Assembly (NCBI RefSeq): GCF_032193805.1
Contig: NZ_JAVBIK010000001.1
Coordinates: 1,102,033-1,166,032 of the forward strand
Length of the DNA stretch: 64,000 nucleotides
Direction: 5' to 3'
Source of the DNA: Rhodoferax potami
GTDB taxonomy: Bacteria > Pseudomonadota > Gammaproteobacteria > Burkholderiales > Burkholderiaceae_C
Shown: in pieces, positions 1-7,755 of the stretch
Layout: every line of letters begins with the position of its first letter
Position numbering within the stretch: the first letter of the stretch is position 1
Made by a program: the position numbers and the translations under genes
The notes under the pieces: generated by a model
Database searches by the model: none
What the model saw: only the letters and a program-made list of their open reading frames with translations
What the model was told of the DNA's origin: nothing

Positions 1-791
1 GCGAATACGCCGTCATGGATGCTGTCGGTCGAAATCGTCCCGCGGGTGGACTCGAAGCTGTCTGGGGTTTCCCACTCCATGGCGATCAGTGTGACGTTGT
101 CACAGTGCGGACCGCCTTGCAGCATGGCCTGCTCCACCAGATCAGGGGCCGACTCCGCCACCGGCTTTTGCGACATGTGGAACACGATATCGTCGTCTTG
201 CAATGGCCCCCAGAGCCCGTCAGAGCACAGCATCATGCGGTCGCCTTGGTGCAAGGGCACCGGTCCGGTCACATCAAACACCGGGCGGGTAGGAGACCCC
301 AAGCAGGTATAGAGCACATTGCGGTTGAAGTTGACCGGCGCCCCGCTGGGCCGCTCCATGTCCCGCTGCTCTGAATACGAGTGGTCACGCGTGCGGGTCA
401 GCAGCTCACCATGGCGCACAAAATACAAACGCGAGTCACCACAGTGCACCCAGTGCGCCGCTCCACCTTGCACCACGGCCGCTACCAGGGTGGTGCGTGG
501 GGTATCGGGCAAATTGCGTTCGGCTGCGTATCGCAGAATTTGGCGGTGCGCCGCAAGAATGGCTTTGTTGAAAAAGTCGCGCACATCCATCAATTCAGGC
601 TGTGCTTCCTTCTGGTACATCGCAGAAATGACCTGCAATGCCATTTGGGATGCGACCTCCCCCTCAGGGTGCCCTCCCATGCCATCGGCCAACAAAAAAA
701 TGCCGGAAGACTTGGTGTAGCAGTACCCCATCCGGTCTTCGTTTTTTTCGCGGCCACCTTTACGGCTGATCTGAAACACAGAAAACTTCAT
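1..791 (-). CDS. PP2C-type Ser/Thr protein phosphatase (partial, C-terminus off window)
   Basis: The reverse strand from the ATG at 791 reads MKFSVFQISRKGGREKNEDR and continues open to the window edge, giving about 263 codons. PP2C metal-binding motifs are visible: NEDR near residue 17, LLADGMGGH near 34, HCGDSRLY near 116 and LCSDGLWG near 190. The enzyme should remove phosphate from Ser/Thr using two Mn/Mg ions. Its start overlaps the stop of the upstream kinase gene by four bases (ATGA), so kinase and phosphatase are translationally coupled and probably form an antagonistic signalling pair in the cytoplasm. The C-terminal end lies outside the window. Confidence 0.9.
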   Translation of the reverse strand, partial: MKFSVFQISRKGGREKNEDRMGYCYTKSSGIFLLADGMGGHPEGEVASQMALQVISAMYQKEAQPELMDVRDFFNKAILAAHRQILRYAAERNLPDTPRTTLVAAVVQGGAAHWVHCGDSRLYFVRHGELLTRTRDHSYSEQRDMERPSGAPVNFNRNVLYTCLGSPTRPVFDVTGPVPLHQGDRMMLCSDGLWGPLQDDDIVFHMSQKPVAESAPDLVEQAMLQGGPHCDNVTLIAMEWETPDSFESTRGTISTDSIHDGVF

Positions 792-1801
792 TTCGGCCGA
801 GCCCCTTGCGCATCCGAGGCAGCACCCATTACGGTTTTCTTGGTGTCGGCGACGATGGAGTCAAACTGCATGCGCACTTTTTCGGTGACCGTCAGCTTGG
901 TGTAGCGGCGCTCTCCCTCCCGCGACAGCTCTTTTTGCAAAGCAAAAACGGACTGCGGCCGGGACAACGGATCCAGCGCCATACACCACTCGACAACCTC
1001 AATCAGGTTGTCGGAGTAGACGCCCCGCAGGCGCGCCAAGGCGGTGGCGATGCGGTCTTTTTCAATACGCTGGGGCGCTTCATTGGGCGGGTAACCCTGC
1101 ATACAGGCGTAGATACAAGCCCCGATCGCATAAATGTCGGTCCAGGGCCCCATGGAGGCGTCGCGCCGGTACATTTCGGGCGCAGCAAAACCGGGGGTGT
1201 ACATCGGGCGGATGAAGTTGCCCTCTTTGCTCAGCACTTCACGGGCCGCACCAAAGTCGATCAGCACCGAGCGGTTGTCGTCGGTGATGAAAATATTGGC
1301 GGGCTTGATGTCCAGGTGCAGCATCTTGTGCTGGTGCACGATGCGTAAACCGCGCAGGATCTCATCAAACAAAGAGCGGATGGTGGACTCGCGGAATACC
1401 TTGCTTTTTTTCTGGTCGCGCGCGGTCACGATGAAATCCTGCAAGGCCGCGCCTTCCAGGTAATTCATGACCATGTAAACGGTCTCGTTTTCGCGGAAGA
1501 AGTTCAACACGCTCACCACCGACGGGTGCGAGATCTGCGCCAGTGAGCGCCCTTCTTCAAAAAAACTCTTCAAGCCTAAGCGGTACAGAGACAGCTTTTC
1601 CGCTTGCACCTGCGGTAGCAACTCGCCGGGCGCCCGGGAGGCCAGTGACGAGGGCAGATATTCCTTTACCGCGACTTGCTGGCCCTCAGCATCGAGCGCC
1701 AGGTACACCAAGCCGAAACCTCCGGCTGCGACTTTGCGGATGATGCGATATCCGCCGATGATGGTGTCCGGGGGAAGAGGCGCTGGCTTGACCTTTGACA
1801 T
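788..1801 (-). CDS. Ser/Thr protein kinase (PknB/Hanks type)
   Basis: A 337-residue soluble protein kinase. Visible motifs are the glycine loop AAGGFGLVYLA (near residue 25), the VAIK-type lysine VAVKEY (about 46), the catalytic loop HLDIKPANI (about 163) and the DFG motif IDFGAAR (about 181), followed by an APE-like AAPEMY. The usual HRD arginine is leucine, so this is a non-RD type catalytic loop. There is no transmembrane segment or extracellular sensor, unlike PknB proper. It overlaps the downstream PP2C gene by four bases. Kinase-phosphatase pairs accompany some type VI secretion clusters, but no such genes are in view. Substrates are unknown. Confidence 0.92.
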   Translation of the reverse strand: MSKVKPAPLPPDTIIGGYRIIRKVAAGGFGLVYLALDAEGQQVAVKEYLPSSLASRAPGELLPQVQAEKLSLYRLGLKSFFEEGRSLAQISHPSVVSVLNFFRENETVYMVMNYLEGAALQDFIVTARDQKKSKVFRESTIRSLFDEILRGLRIVHQHKMLHLDIKPANIFITDDNRSVLIDFGAAREVLSKEGNFIRPMYTPGFAAPEMYRRDASMGPWTDIYAIGACIYACMQGYPPNEAPQRIEKDRIATALARLRGVYSDNLIEVVEWCMALDPLSRPQSVFALQKELSREGERRYTKLTVTEKVRMQFDSIVADTKKTVMGAASDAQGARPK

Positions 1802-1880
1802 AGGTGCAGTGGGATCACTCGTGATGTGGTGTTGAAACGGGTTATTCTCGGGGCCGTTTCCATCGCCGCGAAAGCCCTTG

Positions 1881-2798
1881 ATGCCAGTTTACAGCATGAC
1901 CGGCTATGCCAGTGCACAGCACAGCACAGCCCATTCCGCCCCTGAGGGTGAAGCCCGCAACCAACCGGTGACCCAGCTGGGCTTGGAGGTGCGCTCCGTC
2001 AACAGCCGCTTTCTTGACCTGACTTTCCGACTCCCTGAGGACCTGCGCCAGTTCGAGCCCGCCCTCCGGGAATTACTGGGCAGCAAGCTCAAGCGCGGCA
2101 AGGTCGAAGTGCGGGCCTCTGTGGAGACATCCAGCACCAGCAGCATTCCTGAGGCTACGCCCAAGCTGCTGCAAAAGCTCAATGCTGCCCAAGACAACAT
2201 CCGCGCGTGGCTGCCCAGTGCCAGCCCCTTAAGCGTGGCCGACGTGATCCGCTTGGCAGCGGCAGAGCAAGGCACGAGCCGCGACTGGAGTGCCGACGTG
2301 ATGCCCCTGGCCGAGAAAGTGCTGAAGGAATTGCTGAGCGCCCGCCAGCGTGAAGGCGCCCGGCTCGCCACCATGCTGTTGGGCCATATTGCCCAATTGC
2401 GCAGCCTTGCCGAGCAGGCGGGTCCACTTGTACCCAAGCTGGTAGAGCAACAACGCACCCGCTTCATGGAGCGCTGGAAAGAGGCAATGGCCCTCACCGA
2501 AGGCTCCACACTGCCGGAGACTGCCCAAGACCGCGCTTTGACCGAAGCCACAGCCTTTGCGATCCGCATTGACGTGGCCGAAGAGATCACACGCTTGAAC
2601 TCGCACCTGGACGAGCTGGAGCGGCTGATTAAAAAGGGCGGCGAGATCGGCAAGCGCCTGGATTTCTTGATCCAGGAACTGCATCGCGAGGCCAACACCA
2701 TGGGTTCCAAATCTGCGGCCCTGGAGCTGACCCATATCTCGGTGGACATGAAGGTTTTGGTCGAGCAAATGCGGGAGCAAGTCCAGAACATAGAATAA
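1881..2798 (+). CDS. yicC: YicC family endoribonuclease-like protein
   Basis: A 305-residue protein with the family's hallmarks: N-terminal SMTGYASA, then EVRSVNSRFLDLTFRLPE, and a C-terminal segment with EEITRLNSHLDEL and DFLIQELHREANTMGSK. YicC proteins are associated with RNA turnover. The ATG at 1881 is chosen over the adjacent TTG at 1878. The loop between MTGYASA and the conserved EVRSVNSR is longer than I remember for the family, and its DNA contains three tandem ACAGC units (1916-1930). It lies just ahead of gmk, an arrangement common in proteobacteria, and is divergent from the kinase. Confidence 0.9.
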   Translation: MPVYSMTGYASAQHSTAHSAPEGEARNQPVTQLGLEVRSVNSRFLDLTFRLPEDLRQFEPALRELLGSKLKRGKVEVRASVETSSTSSIPEATPKLLQKLNAAQDNIRAWLPSASPLSVADVIRLAAAEQGTSRDWSADVMPLAEKVLKELLSARQREGARLATMLLGHIAQLRSLAEQAGPLVPKLVEQQRTRFMERWKEAMALTEGSTLPETAQDRALTEATAFAIRIDVAEEITRLNSHLDELERLIKKGGEIGKRLDFLIQELHREANTMGSKSAALELTHISVDMKVLVEQMREQVQNIE

Positions 2799-2834
2799 GG
2801 CGACTTTAGACACCGCATCACGGAGCCTCAGTCG

Positions 2835-3455
2835 ATGGACTACCCCGGAAATCTTTTTGTTGTTGCAGCCCCCAGCGGCGCCGGCAAGTCAAGCCTGTGC
2901 AAGGCGTTGCTGGAGCTGGATTCGCGCCTGCAACCCTCTGTTTCCCACACCACCCGCCCACCGCGTGGTCAAGAAAAACACGGCCGCGAGTACTTTTTTG
3001 TGTCGCAGCCAGAGTTTGATGCGATGGTGGAAGCCGATGCGTTTGTCGAGTGGGCGCATGTCCACTCCAACCGCTACGGAACGTCCAAAAAAGCGATCGA
3101 AGATCGCATGGCCATGGGCGCTGACGTGATTCTTGAGATCGACTTCCAAGGCGCGATCCAGATCAAAAACGTGTTTGCCAATGCGGTTTGCATCTTCATC
3201 CTGCCTCCTAGCTGGGAAGAGTTGCGCTCCCGCTTGGAGCGACGCGGCGAAGACTCGGCAGACATCATCGACATGCGCATGAAAAACGCGCAGTTGGAGG
3301 TGGCTCAGGTCGCGAAATTCGACTTCGTTATAATCAATGAACTGTTCGACCGTGCGCTTTTCGATCTGAAAACCATTGTCCACTCCCAGCGACTCAAAAT
3401 ATCAGCCCAGCGCCGCGCTCGGGCCGAGACATTTCAAGCGCTGAACATCCTCTAG
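2835..3455 (+). CDS. gmk: Guanylate kinase
   Basis: A 206-residue enzyme that phosphorylates GMP to GDP with ATP in the cytoplasm. The P-loop APSGAGKSS lies at residues 12-20. The GMP-binding segment includes [19 protein letters not shown] (about 37-56), and later [11 protein letters not shown] and the lid RLERRGEDS are typical. A GGAG lies upstream of the ATG. It sits between yicC and rpoZ with short gaps, the usual gmk-rpoZ-spoT order that ties GTP metabolism to the stringent response. Confidence 0.97.
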   Translation: MDYPGNLFVVAAPSGAGKSSLCKALLELDSRLQPSVSHTTRPPRGQEKHGREYFFVSQPEFDAMVEADAFVEWAHVHSNRYGTSKKAIEDRMAMGADVILEIDFQGAIQIKNVFANAVCIFILPPSWEELRSRLERRGEDSADIIDMRMKNAQLEVAQVAKFDFVIINELFDRALFDLKTIVHSQRLKISAQRRARAETFQALNIL

Positions 3456-3471
3456 CTTTCCGGAGAACTCC

Positions 3472-3675
3472 ATGGCCCGCATCACTGTTGAAGACTGCCT
3501 CGCGCAGATTCCTAACCGCTTCCAATTGGTTTTGGCTGCGACTTACCGCGCCCGCATGCTGAGCCAAGGCCATACCGCCAAGATCGAAAGCAAGAACAAG
3601 CCCGGCGTGACTGCGCTGCGCGAAATTGCTGCTGGCAAAGTCGGCTTGGAAATGCTCAAAAAAGTCCCGCTCTAA
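3472..3675 (+). CDS. rpoZ: RNA polymerase omega subunit
   Basis: A 67-residue protein beginning [20 protein letters not shown], with the conserved RARMLSQG and the [18 protein letters not shown] segment of omega. It assists beta-prime folding in RNA polymerase and forms part of one ppGpp site. A GGAG ribosome-binding site lies six bases before the ATG. It directly follows gmk and is closed by a strong terminator hairpin, so spoT downstream probably needs its own promoter or read-through. Confidence 0.97.
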   Translation: MARITVEDCLAQIPNRFQLVLAATYRARMLSQGHTAKIESKNKPGVTALREIAAGKVGLEMLKKVPL

Positions 3676-3693
3676 GGACTCGCGCACCCCACT

Positions 3694-3719
3694 AAAAGCA
3701 CCGCTTGCGGTGCTTTTTT
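3694..3719 (+). terminator. Rho-independent terminator after rpoZ
   Basis: AAAAGCACCGC and GCGGTGCTTTTTT form an 11-bp stem with a two-base loop, followed by a run of T on the plus strand. It separates rpoZ from spoT. Confidence 0.9.
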
Positions 3720-3762
3720 CGTTTGAGCCACACAAGCTGCGCCGCCGCGCTACATTTACAAC

Positions 3763-6033
3763 ATGGGCATCACTCTCCAAACACCTCCAAGTACCGCAGC
3801 GGGTGGCAAACCGGCCAAGCCCGGCGCCACCATCGCGGCAGTGAATGCCGCTGCTGCCAGCTTTGCCAGCCTGACTGCCAAGCTCGACTACTTGAGCAGC
3901 AGCGATGTGGAGCAAGTGCGCTTGGCCTATCGTTTTGCGGATGAAGCCCACCTGGGCCAACTCCGCAACAACGGCGAGCCTTATATTACCCATCCGATCG
4001 CCGTGGCGGCTCAGTGTGCGGAGTGGAAGTTGGACGCGCAGGCCTTGATGGCTGCCCTGCTGCACGATGCACTGGAAGATTGTGGGATCACCAAAATCGA
4101 GCTGATCGAGAAGTTTGGCTCACCGGTGGCGGAGCTGGTCGACGGCTTAACCAAGCTCGACAAGCTTCAGTTCAACACCCGGGAAGAAAACCAGGCCGAG
4201 TCCTTTCGCAAAATGCTGCTGGCCATGGCCCGCGACGTTCGGGTGATTTTGATCAAACTTGCGGACCGGTCGCACAACATGCGCACACTGTCGGACACGC
4301 CGCGCAGCAAGTGGATCCGCATTTCGTCTGAAACACTGGACATCTATGCCCCGATTGCCCACCGCCTGGGCTTGAATCAAACCTACCGCGAGTTACAAGA
4401 CCTCTCTTTTCAGCACATCTGGCCTTGGCGGTACACCGTACTAGCCAAGGCAGTGTCCAAGGCGCGTAGCCGTCGGCGTGACCTGATCCAGAAAGTGCAA
4501 AAAGAAGTGGAAGCAGTCTTCGGCGAAGCCAAGATGCCGATCCGTATCGCCGGACGCGAAAAGACACTTTTCTCCATCTACCAGAAGATGGACAAGAAGC
4601 ACCTGAGTTTCGCCCAAGTGACCGATATTTATGGTTTCAGGGTATTAGTTCCCAACGTAACCGACTGCTACACCGCACTGGGCCTATTGCACCAACTCTA
4701 CAAACCGGTACCGGGTAAGTTCAAAGACCATATTGCGATCGCCAAGGTCAACGGCTACCAGTCTCTGCACACCACCCTCGTTGGGCCTGCCGGTATCAAT
4801 ATCGAATTTCAGATGCGCACCGAAGCCATGCATGTGGTGGCAGAGTCCGGCGTCGCTGCTCACTGGCTTTACAAGGTCAACAACCCTGAAGACGGCACCG
4901 CCGACCGGCTGGGCACCAAGTGGTTGCAGTCGCTGCTCGATATTCAGGATGAAACACGGGACGCTGCGGAGTTCTGGGACCATGTGAAGGTTGATCTGTT
5001 CCCGGACGCGGTATATGTATTCACCCCCAAGAGCCAGATCATGGCCCTGCCGCGCGGCGCCACGGTCGTGGACTTTGCTTACGCGATTCACAGCAACATC
5101 GGTGACCGCACCGTCGCAGCGCGCATCAATGGCGAACAGGTGCCTTTGCGCACCGAACTCAAGAATGGCGATGTAGTCGAAGTGGTAACCGCCACTGTAT
5201 CTACACCTAACCCCGCTTGGCTGGGGTTTGTACGCACCGGTCGGGCACGCTCCAAGATTCGCCACCACCTCAAAACCATGGAGCAAACCGAGTCCGAAAG
5301 CTTGGGGGCACGCTTGTTGGCGCAGGCTTTGCGCGCCGAAGGGATCGAGAGCTTTCCAGAAGAAACGGGAGCCAACCAGGCACTGTGGGAAAAGCTGCTG
5401 CGCTTTACTGGCAACAAAAACAAACACGAGCTGTTGACCGACATCGGGCTGGGCAAACGTATTGCCAATATTGTGGCCAAACGCATGGTCAACTTGCTCA
5501 GCGACGCCGGTGAACGGCCTGATGCGCTACTCCTCACCAGGGAGCGGTTCACAGCCCATGAAACCAACACACTCAGCTCCATCACGCTAGATGGAAGCGA
5601 AAACGCATCTGTGCAATTTGCGCCATGTTGCCGCCCGGTGCCGGGCGACTCCATCGTGGGCTATCTAGGCCGCGGCGAAGGCCTCGTAGTTCACATGGGT
5701 GATTGCGGTGTTGCCCGCAAATTGCTGGCCAAAGACAGCGAACGATTTATTGGCGTCGACTGGTCCGATGAGCCAGTACGCGCCTTCGAAACCGGCCTGC
5801 TGGTCACCGTCAATAACGGCAAAGGGGTGCTCGCGAAAGTGGCTGCCGCTCTGGCATCCGCAGAAGCGGACATCATCCACATCGACATGGGCCAGGATGG
5901 CGTGCGCGATGTCGCCGACATGCGCTTTCTGGTGGGTGTGCGCGATACCGCGCACCTCGATGTCGTGCTGCGTAACCTGCGGCGCACCCCGTTTGTGTTG
6001 CGTGCCCAACGGGCTACCAACGGGACGGGCTGA
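3763..6033 (+). CDS. spoT: Bifunctional (p)ppGpp synthetase/hydrolase
   Basis: A 756-residue Rel/SpoT homologue. The N-terminal HD hydrolase domain shows ITHPIAVA and LLHDALEDC (about residues 75-105). The synthetase domain shows VNGYQSLHTTLVGP and FQMRTEAMHVVAESGVAAHW (about 327-368). A TGS domain (DAVYVFTPKSQIMALPRGATVVDFAYAIHS begins near 410) is followed by a C-terminal zinc/ACT region. Both catalytic domains look intact, so it should make and break (p)ppGpp. Location after gmk-rpoZ is the classic spoT position. The first 40 residues are low-complexity Ala/Pro-rich, and a later start cannot be excluded. Confidence 0.96.
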   Translation: MGITLQTPPSTAAGGKPAKPGATIAAVNAAAASFASLTAKLDYLSSSDVEQVRLAYRFADEAHLGQLRNNGEPYITHPIAVAAQCAEWKLDAQALMAALLHDALEDCGITKIELIEKFGSPVAELVDGLTKLDKLQFNTREENQAESFRKMLLAMARDVRVILIKLADRSHNMRTLSDTPRSKWIRISSETLDIYAPIAHRLGLNQTYRELQDLSFQHIWPWRYTVLAKAVSKARSRRRDLIQKVQKEVEAVFGEAKMPIRIAGREKTLFSIYQKMDKKHLSFAQVTDIYGFRVLVPNVTDCYTALGLLHQLYKPVPGKFKDHIAIAKVNGYQSLHTTLVGPAGINIEFQMRTEAMHVVAESGVAAHWLYKVNNPEDGTADRLGTKWLQSLLDIQDETRDAAEFWDHVKVDLFPDAVYVFTPKSQIMALPRGATVVDFAYAIHSNIGDRTVAARINGEQVPLRTELKNGDVVEVVTATVSTPNPAWLGFVRTGRARSKIRHHLKTMEQTESESLGARLLAQALRAEGIESFPEETGANQALWEKLLRFTGNKNKHELLTDIGLGKRIANIVAKRMVNLLSDAGERPDALLLTRERFTAHETNTLSSITLDGSENASVQFAPCCRPVPGDSIVGYLGRGEGLVVHMGDCGVARKLLAKDSERFIGVDWSDEPVRAFETGLLVTVNNGKGVLAKVAAALASAEADIIHIDMGQDGVRDVADMRFLVGVRDTAHLDVVLRNLRRTPFVLRAQRATNGTG

Positions 6034-6065
6034 GCCTCTAGCCTGCAGCGCTTTTCGTCAAGGCC

Positions 6066-6626
6066 TCAGGTTGGAAGCGGCGCCGGGTATTGCACCCGCA
6101 GCACCTCGATGTCGCACACCCGGTCGGGCATAACCAACTTGAGCTCGTCGCCCTCGCGGGCCTTGAGCAGGGTCCGCGCGATGGGCGAAATCCAGCTCAC
6201 CTCACCGGCTGCACTGTTGGACTCGTCAATCCCTTTGATCGTGATAGTGCGCTCCACATCTTGATCGTCCACATAGGTCACCGTGGCGCCGAAAAAAATC
6301 TGCTCGTTGCCGTGGTGCAGTGAGGGGTCTGTGACCTCCGCAATCTCCAGACGCTTGGTCAGAAAACGGATGCGTCGGTCGATTTCGCGCAGGCGCTTTT
6401 TGCCATAGAGGTAATCGCCGTTTTCCGAGCGATCGCCATTGCTGGCAGCCCAGTGCACGATTTCCACAATCTTGGGGCGCTCGTTGTCGATCAGGTCGAG
6501 CAACTCGTCGCGCAGTGTGGCGAAGCCTTGGGGGGTGATGTAGTTTTTGCCGCCGACCGGCAGCGCAGGCAGTTGCAGCTCATCGTCGTCTGCACCATCG
6601 GACTCTTTGGTAAAAGCCTTGCTCAT
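6066..6626 (-). CDS. greB: Transcription elongation factor GreB
   Basis: A 186-residue protein with an N-terminal coiled coil (about residues 28-95) containing NGDRSENGDYLYGKKRLREI. The acidic tip and the LYGKKRLREIDRRIRFLTKRLE pattern indicate GreB rather than GreA. It is followed by the C-terminal FKBP-like domain with ISPIARTLLKAREGDEL. It rescues backtracked RNA polymerase by stimulating transcript cleavage. The first 25 residues are an acidic extension. The ATG at 6626 is preceded by GGCGGA. It is convergent with spoT. Confidence 0.93.
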   Translation of the reverse strand: MSKAFTKESDGADDDELQLPALPVGGKNYITPQGFATLRDELLDLIDNERPKIVEIVHWAASNGDRSENGDYLYGKKRLREIDRRIRFLTKRLEIAEVTDPSLHHGNEQIFFGATVTYVDDQDVERTITIKGIDESNSAAGEVSWISPIARTLLKAREGDELKLVMPDRVCDIEVLRVQYPAPLPT

Positions 6627-6649
6627 GGATCCGCCTATTTGGGAATCAG

Positions 6650-6686
6650 AATAAGAAAAAGGTCTGCAACCTTGCGATTGCAGACC
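6650..6686 (-). terminator. Terminator downstream of tRNA-Arg
   Basis: GGTCTGCAA (6661-6669) and TTGCAGACC (6678-6686) form a perfect 9-bp stem with an 8-base loop. Read on the minus strand it is followed by TTTTTCTT. It directly follows the 3' end of tRNA-Arg and lies before greB on the same strand. The plus strand also has a T-rich tail, so it may act both ways. Confidence 0.85.
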
Positions 6687-6695
6687 TTTACTTTT

Positions 6696-6772
6696 TGGTG
6701 CGGCTGGCAGGAATCGAACCCACGACCCCTTGGTTCGTAGCCAAGTACTCTATCCAGCTGAGCTACAGCCGC
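6696..6772 (-). tRNA. tRNA-Arg (anticodon ACG)
   Basis: The minus strand reads GCGGCTGTAGCTCAGCTGGA at the 5' end. The acceptor arms GCGGCTG and CAGCCGC pair perfectly. The anticodon stem CTTGG/CCAAG encloses the loop CTACGAA, giving anticodon ACG (read as ICG). The T loop is GGGTTCGATTCC and CCA is encoded. Total length is 77 nt. A good -10 (TAGAAT, minus strand, about 6783-6788) lies ten bases upstream. Confidence 0.97.
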
Positions 6773-6786
6773 TAAGCTTCGTATTC

Positions 6787-6823
6787 TAGCATGCTTTTTT
6801 TCATGCTATCCGGAAATTCCGGA
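6787..6823. other. Adjacent inverted repeats between tRNA-Arg and the cleavage-enzyme gene
   Basis: TAGCATG (6787-6793) and CATGCTA (6802-6808) form a 7-bp stem around an eight-base T-rich loop. They are followed at once by TCCGGAA-A-TTCCGGA (6809-6823). They could serve as the 3' end structure of the minus-strand catabolic operon. The first overlaps the upstream part of the tRNA-Arg promoter. No clear T-run follows, so a terminator call is tentative. Confidence 0.45.
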
Positions 6824-6871
6824 GAAACTTTTTCAAACGTTCTTTTCAGAAGCATTCGGGATGTACGTATT

Positions 6872-7747
6872 CTAACCTGTTCGCAGACCCAAAATGGCTC
6901 TCGCCTCAGAAGGATTTGCAATTGTTCGTCCTGCACGCTGGGCACACGCTGCCAGCGCCTCGATGAGTACACCATTACCGGCAGCGCGTGCACCATCGGG
7001 CAAATAGAAAGTGTCTTCCAGACCGGTGCGCAACATGCCTCCCAAATCCGCAGTCTTCTGGTGTACCGGCCATATCTCGCTGCGACCGATCAGCGTCGTT
7101 TGCCACACACTATCGGACGCCATGTACCTCGGCAATAGCGACAACAGTTCTGCGTCACACGGCATGCCCGAAGCCACGCCCATCACCAGGTTGTACTCTG
7201 CGCGCCCCATATCGGGCTTGAGCATGCCGTTTTTCAAATACATGGTTACCGACCGGACGATGCCCACATCGAAGCACTCGAACTCGGGGTGGGTGCCGCA
7301 CTCCTGCATCACATCCAAAAACTGCTGCACCTTGGCCACCGGGTTATCGAACACCATGGGCGGCCAGGCCCAGCTGCCGTCTTCCTTGAGCTTGAGGTAA
7401 TTCAGGCTACCCGCGTTACAGGCGGCAATCTCGGGCTTGACGCGGCGTATGCAGTTGAGCGGTCCGCTGATGTCTTTGCCCACCACGCCGGTGGTCAGGT
7501 TGATGATCACGCCGGGGCAGGCCTCGCGGATGGCGTTCACAATGCTTTCGGCTACATCCGGGTCCCAACTGGGCATGTGCCCCAGGCCGTCTTCCTGCAT
7601 GCGCATGTGGATGTGCATGATGCTGGCGCCGGCATTGAACGCATCGCGAGCCTCCGCCGCCATCTGGGCGGGCGTTACGGGTACGGGGTGCTGCTTGGGG
7701 TTGGTCAACACGCCAGTCAAGGCGCAGGTCAATATGGCTTTGTCCAT
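6872..7747 (-). CDS. Beta-keto acid cleavage enzyme (BKACE, 3-keto-5-aminohexanoate cleavage family)
   Basis: A 291-residue TIM-barrel protein of the DUF849/BKACE family. It starts MDKAILTCALTGVLTNPKQH and carries the zinc-binding HIHMR (about residues 46-50), then TTGVVG and the C-terminal LIEALAACAQRAGRTIA segment. Family members condense a beta-keto acid with acetyl-CoA and cleave it to acetoacetate plus a shortened acyl-CoA. It is the last gene of the minus-strand atu-like operon, eight bases after the biotin carboxylase gene. The context suggests a beta-keto acid from branched acyl-CoA catabolism as substrate, but the actual substrate is not readable from sequence. Confidence 0.88.
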   Translation of the reverse strand: MDKAILTCALTGVLTNPKQHPVPVTPAQMAAEARDAFNAGASIMHIHMRMQEDGLGHMPSWDPDVAESIVNAIREACPGVIINLTTGVVGKDISGPLNCIRRVKPEIAACNAGSLNYLKLKEDGSWAWPPMVFDNPVAKVQQFLDVMQECGTHPEFECFDVGIVRSVTMYLKNGMLKPDMGRAEYNLVMGVASGMPCDAELLSLLPRYMASDSVWQTTLIGRSEIWPVHQKTADLGGMLRTGLEDTFYLPDGARAAGNGVLIEALAACAQRAGRTIANPSEARAILGLRTG

Positions 7748-7755
7748 GGGATTCC

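Noticed and set aside
1-1801. Type VI secretion locus based on a kinase/phosphatase pair
   Set aside because: No Tss, Hcp, VgrG or FHA genes in the window; the visible right side is yicC-gmk-rpoZ.
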